From CAG-917 sp028724485 (lineage in GTDB: Bacteria; Bacillota; Clostridia; Christensenellales; CAG-917), in the NCBI GenBank assembly GCA_028724485.1, contig JAQYCY010000097.1, forward strand, positions 1-8,894: a DNA stretch of 8,894 bases. The letters are read 5' to 3'. Numbering within the stretch: position 1 is the first letter of the stretch; each line of letters begins with the position of its first letter. Made by a program: the position numbers and the translations under genes. The notes below the pieces were generated by a model. The model ran no database searches and was not told the DNA's origin. It worked only from the letters and a program-made list of their open reading frames with translations. Of the stretch, positions 6,967 to 8,894 are shown piece after piece.

Positions 6967-6975
6967 GTGGTTATG
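6961..6975 (+). promoter_or_regulatory. Ribosome site of gene 4, overlapping the stop of gene 3
   Basis: AGGTG (6961-6965) overlaps the TGA stop of gene 3 (6964-6966) and lies seven bases before the ATG at 6973. There is no room for a promoter or terminator, so gene 4 is read on the same transcript. Confidence 0.7.
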
Positions 6976-8894
6976 AAAACTAAAACTTATACGGAAAAGA
7001 AATTAAACGGATTTAAAGGCTTTGTACTTATCGGAGTCGCGTTGGCGTTTATCGTTGACTTGTTTGTCATATCGTCGCTTGCCGTCAGCGGCTTTGGCTA
7101 CGCATATTATATAATTCCTGCGATTATGCTTTTGCTCGACGTCGGATTCTTCGTGATTGCGACCGTGTCGAATTTCCGTTTCGGATATAGCTTGTTTTAC
7201 ACGTTGTCATACGCTTTCGGCGTAACCGTGTTGTGGTTTGCGTATCTGTTACAAACTACGCTTTTAAGCTCGGCGGCGTTTATAACGATAATGGCAATGG
7301 CGTTGTTTATTGCCGTACACGTCGTATCGGCTGTCGCCATAGTTCTTTCCGCCGTAAGTTCGGCAAAATTCGGACGTGGCGTAAAAATTCTCGCTATAAT
7401 AGTTTTGACTATATTTACGGCGTTTGCCGTATTCTATTCATATTTTATGTTCAAAGACGGCTTTACCGGTCAAGGCTTTAATTCAAGAGTCGTCAGCTAT
7501 GAATACGACAAAGATACGGATACTTATACTGCCGTCGGTTTTGAGGGCAAAGGCGGAAACGTTGCTACAATAGGCGAAACCTTTAACGGCAAAAAAGTAT
7601 CTAAAATAAACTGCGCCATATTTACAGACACGGTTGACAGCGTTACGATTAAGGCAAGCGACTATGAATTCGTAAATTACTCCGCATTGACCGATATGAA
7701 TAAAAACATCAAGATATGCGTTTCGGAAGATTCGATAAACCGAATTAAATCGGAAATTTATGAAATTGCGGTCGAAAACGAATACGACGATTCTATTATA
7801 AATTTTGCGAACGCTTTTGAACCGACAAGCGAAAAAGCGTCGATAAGTTTCGTATATACGTCGGACAGCTTAAAAGTAATAAAGGCGGCGGGAGAAGACG
7901 TTCTCGGAGTCTGGTATGGAGATAAGGGAACGGTTTTCAGCCTTGACGAATACTCAAACGGATACATAACCCATTCTAATGCGGAAAGCGAAGTCGATTT
8001 GTATTGGTGTTATACTTTCTTTAATAAAAAGGTCTTAAAGCCGATTGCGCTTGACGGGCAGAAAGTTTCCAAAAACGAAAAGGTGAAAATCGAGTTTGAA
8101 AACGTTTACAAAATTTCACTCACTAACGGAAACGACAGTCTATATAGATTGCCGACAAGCGTTTCGAGCGTGCAGGTGGGGGCGGAATTAAAAGGCGGAA
8201 GATACGTTACGCTTTCGACTGCCGACAAATTTTTGTCGAGTCTGCCGTCAAGAAACGGTTTTTCTGTCGTTTATACGGCTGACGACAAAGCGATTAACAG
8301 TCTTAGCGATACGCTTAAATTGAAAGATTCCGATTTGATAATCTCTCCTGAGTGGTCGCTGAATGCGCCTACGATAAAGGGCATAAAAACCGATGCTTCG
8401 TCTTACGTTTACGGCGACAACGTCATTTTTAGCGGCGAAGCAACCGCTCCGATTGACGGAATGTCGCTTAAATATAATTGGAAGAAGGGCGACGCTTTGT
8501 TGAACGAGGCAAATTCATTTACCAAAACAAACGTAAAACCGACAGAAAGCGGCAGTTATACCTTGACGGTCACGGCATACGGAACTAACACTTCTTTGAC
8601 GTCGGTCGCAAGCAAAACAATAAACGTCGCTATCGGCAAAAAGAAGCTTGATTTTAATTGGACTTTGCCTGCAAATATGTCCTATTCGGGTACGAATAAA
8701 TCGGTCTATTGTACTTATGACAGCACGCAAGTAATCAACGGTGACGGTATTCAATTCGATTGCAGTTTGACAACGGTCAAAGACGCAGGCAATTATGTGT
8801 CTAAAGTTACGCTTAAAGGCGACTGTACCGATTTGTACGTTTTGACGAATACCGCAACTAAGTCTTTCACGATAAATCCGTATACCGCAACGCT
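6973..8894 (+). CDS. Membrane-anchored surface protein with Ig/MBG-like repeats (partial, at least 640 aa)
   Basis: The frame stays open from the ATG at 6973 to the window end, so the C-terminus is missing. After a short basic N-terminus there are about five hydrophobic helices (roughly residues 17-37, 43-66, 72-93, 100-128 and 137-159). With a cytosolic N-terminus, the remainder would lie outside the cell. Residues 160-440 are polar and beta-rich; parts recall degenerate BspA-type leucine-rich repeats. DSDLIISPEWSLNAPTI (452-468) resembles the end of an InlB/Flg_new repeat leading into an Ig-like domain (about 466-556, with YNWKKG and ESGSYTLTV). From 557 an MBG-like repeat begins (KLDFNWTL, KDAGNYVSKVTLKG, ATKSFTIN). 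Such domains usually act in adhesion or as stalks. Its place six bases after gene 3 suggests co-expression, but a functional link is an inference. No sortase signal can be assessed because the end is absent. Confidence 0.85.
   Translation, partial: MKTKTYTEKKLNGFKGFVLIGVALAFIVDLFVISSLAVSGFGYAYYIIPAIMLLLDVGFFVIATVSNFRFGYSLFYTLSYAFGVTVLWFAYLLQTTLLSSAAFITIMAMALFIAVHVVSAVAIVLSAVSSAKFGRGVKILAIIVLTIFTAFAVFYSYFMFKDGFTGQGFNSRVVSYEYDKDTDTYTAVGFEGKGGNVATIGETFNGKKVSKINCAIFTDTVDSVTIKASDYEFVNYSALTDMNKNIKICVSEDSINRIKSEIYEIAVENEYDDSIINFANAFEPTSEKASISFVYTSDSLKVIKAAGEDVLGVWYGDKGTVFSLDEYSNGYITHSNAESEVDLYWCYTFFNKKVLKPIALDGQKVSKNEKVKIEFENVYKISLTNGNDSLYRLPTSVSSVQVGAELKGGRYVTLSTADKFLSSLPSRNGFSVVYTADDKAINSLSDTLKLKDSDLIISPEWSLNAPTIKGIKTDASSYVYGDNVIFSGEATAPIDGMSLKYNWKKGDALLNEANSFTKTNVKPTESGSYTLTVTAYGTNTSLTSVASKTINVAIGKKKLDFNWTLPANMSYSGTNKSVYCTYDSTQVINGDGIQFDCSLTTVKDAGNYVSKVTLKGDCTDLYVLTNTATKSFTINPYTAT

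Noticed and set aside
7233..7481. 82-codon plus-strand frame inside gene 4
   Set aside because: It overlaps the membrane-helix region of the long open frame starting at 6973, which has a good ribosome site, hydrophobic helices and continuous coding sense. The short frame has neither.

Overview
The window looks like part of the chromosome of a low-to-moderate GC Gram-positive anaerobe. Strong AAGGAG/GGAGG-type ribosome sites, a TTG start, tight gene packing, A+T-rich intergenic DNA with U-rich hairpin terminators, and a surface protein with Ig/MBG-like repeats all point to Bacillota, probably an uncultured gut-type Clostridia lineage. No taxonomic marker gene is present, so this placement is an inference.

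Positions 1-560 hold no credible gene. They contain two near-identical copies (69 of 71 positions match, offset 272 bp) of a module that ends in an intrinsic-terminator hairpin. The first copy has an inverted 10-bp arm pair centred exactly on its hairpin. After these come an A+T-rich stretch with palindromes and a good sigma-A-type promoter with an extended -10 (514-542), only a few bases upstream of the first ribosome site.

Positions 561-8894 form one co-directional, tightly packed unit of four genes on the plus strand. (1) A divergent Hsp70/actin-fold ATPase-like protein of 644 aa with an altered phosphate-2 loop and no recognisable helical lid. (2) A 945-aa SNF2/RapA-type helicase-like ATPase with all core motifs and a Cys-dense C-terminal region of about 230 residues. 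(3) A 541-aa unrecognised protein whose C-terminal half carries several CxxC zinc-knuckle-like pairs. (4) A protein with about five N-terminal membrane helices and a long presumably extracellular region with an InlB/Flg_new-like segment, an Ig-like domain and the start of an MBG-like repeat; it is still open at the window end. The spacings are 8 bp, a 1-bp TAATG overlap, and 6 bp, so co-transcription and translational coupling are likely.

The most interesting signal is the coupling of an Hsp70/actin-like ATPase to a SNF2 motor and a second Cys-rich protein, followed by a membrane-anchored surface protein. I do not recognise this combination as a named system. It could be a defence system, a nucleoprotein-remodelling system or a stress system. 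The sequence supports the architecture but not a specific function.
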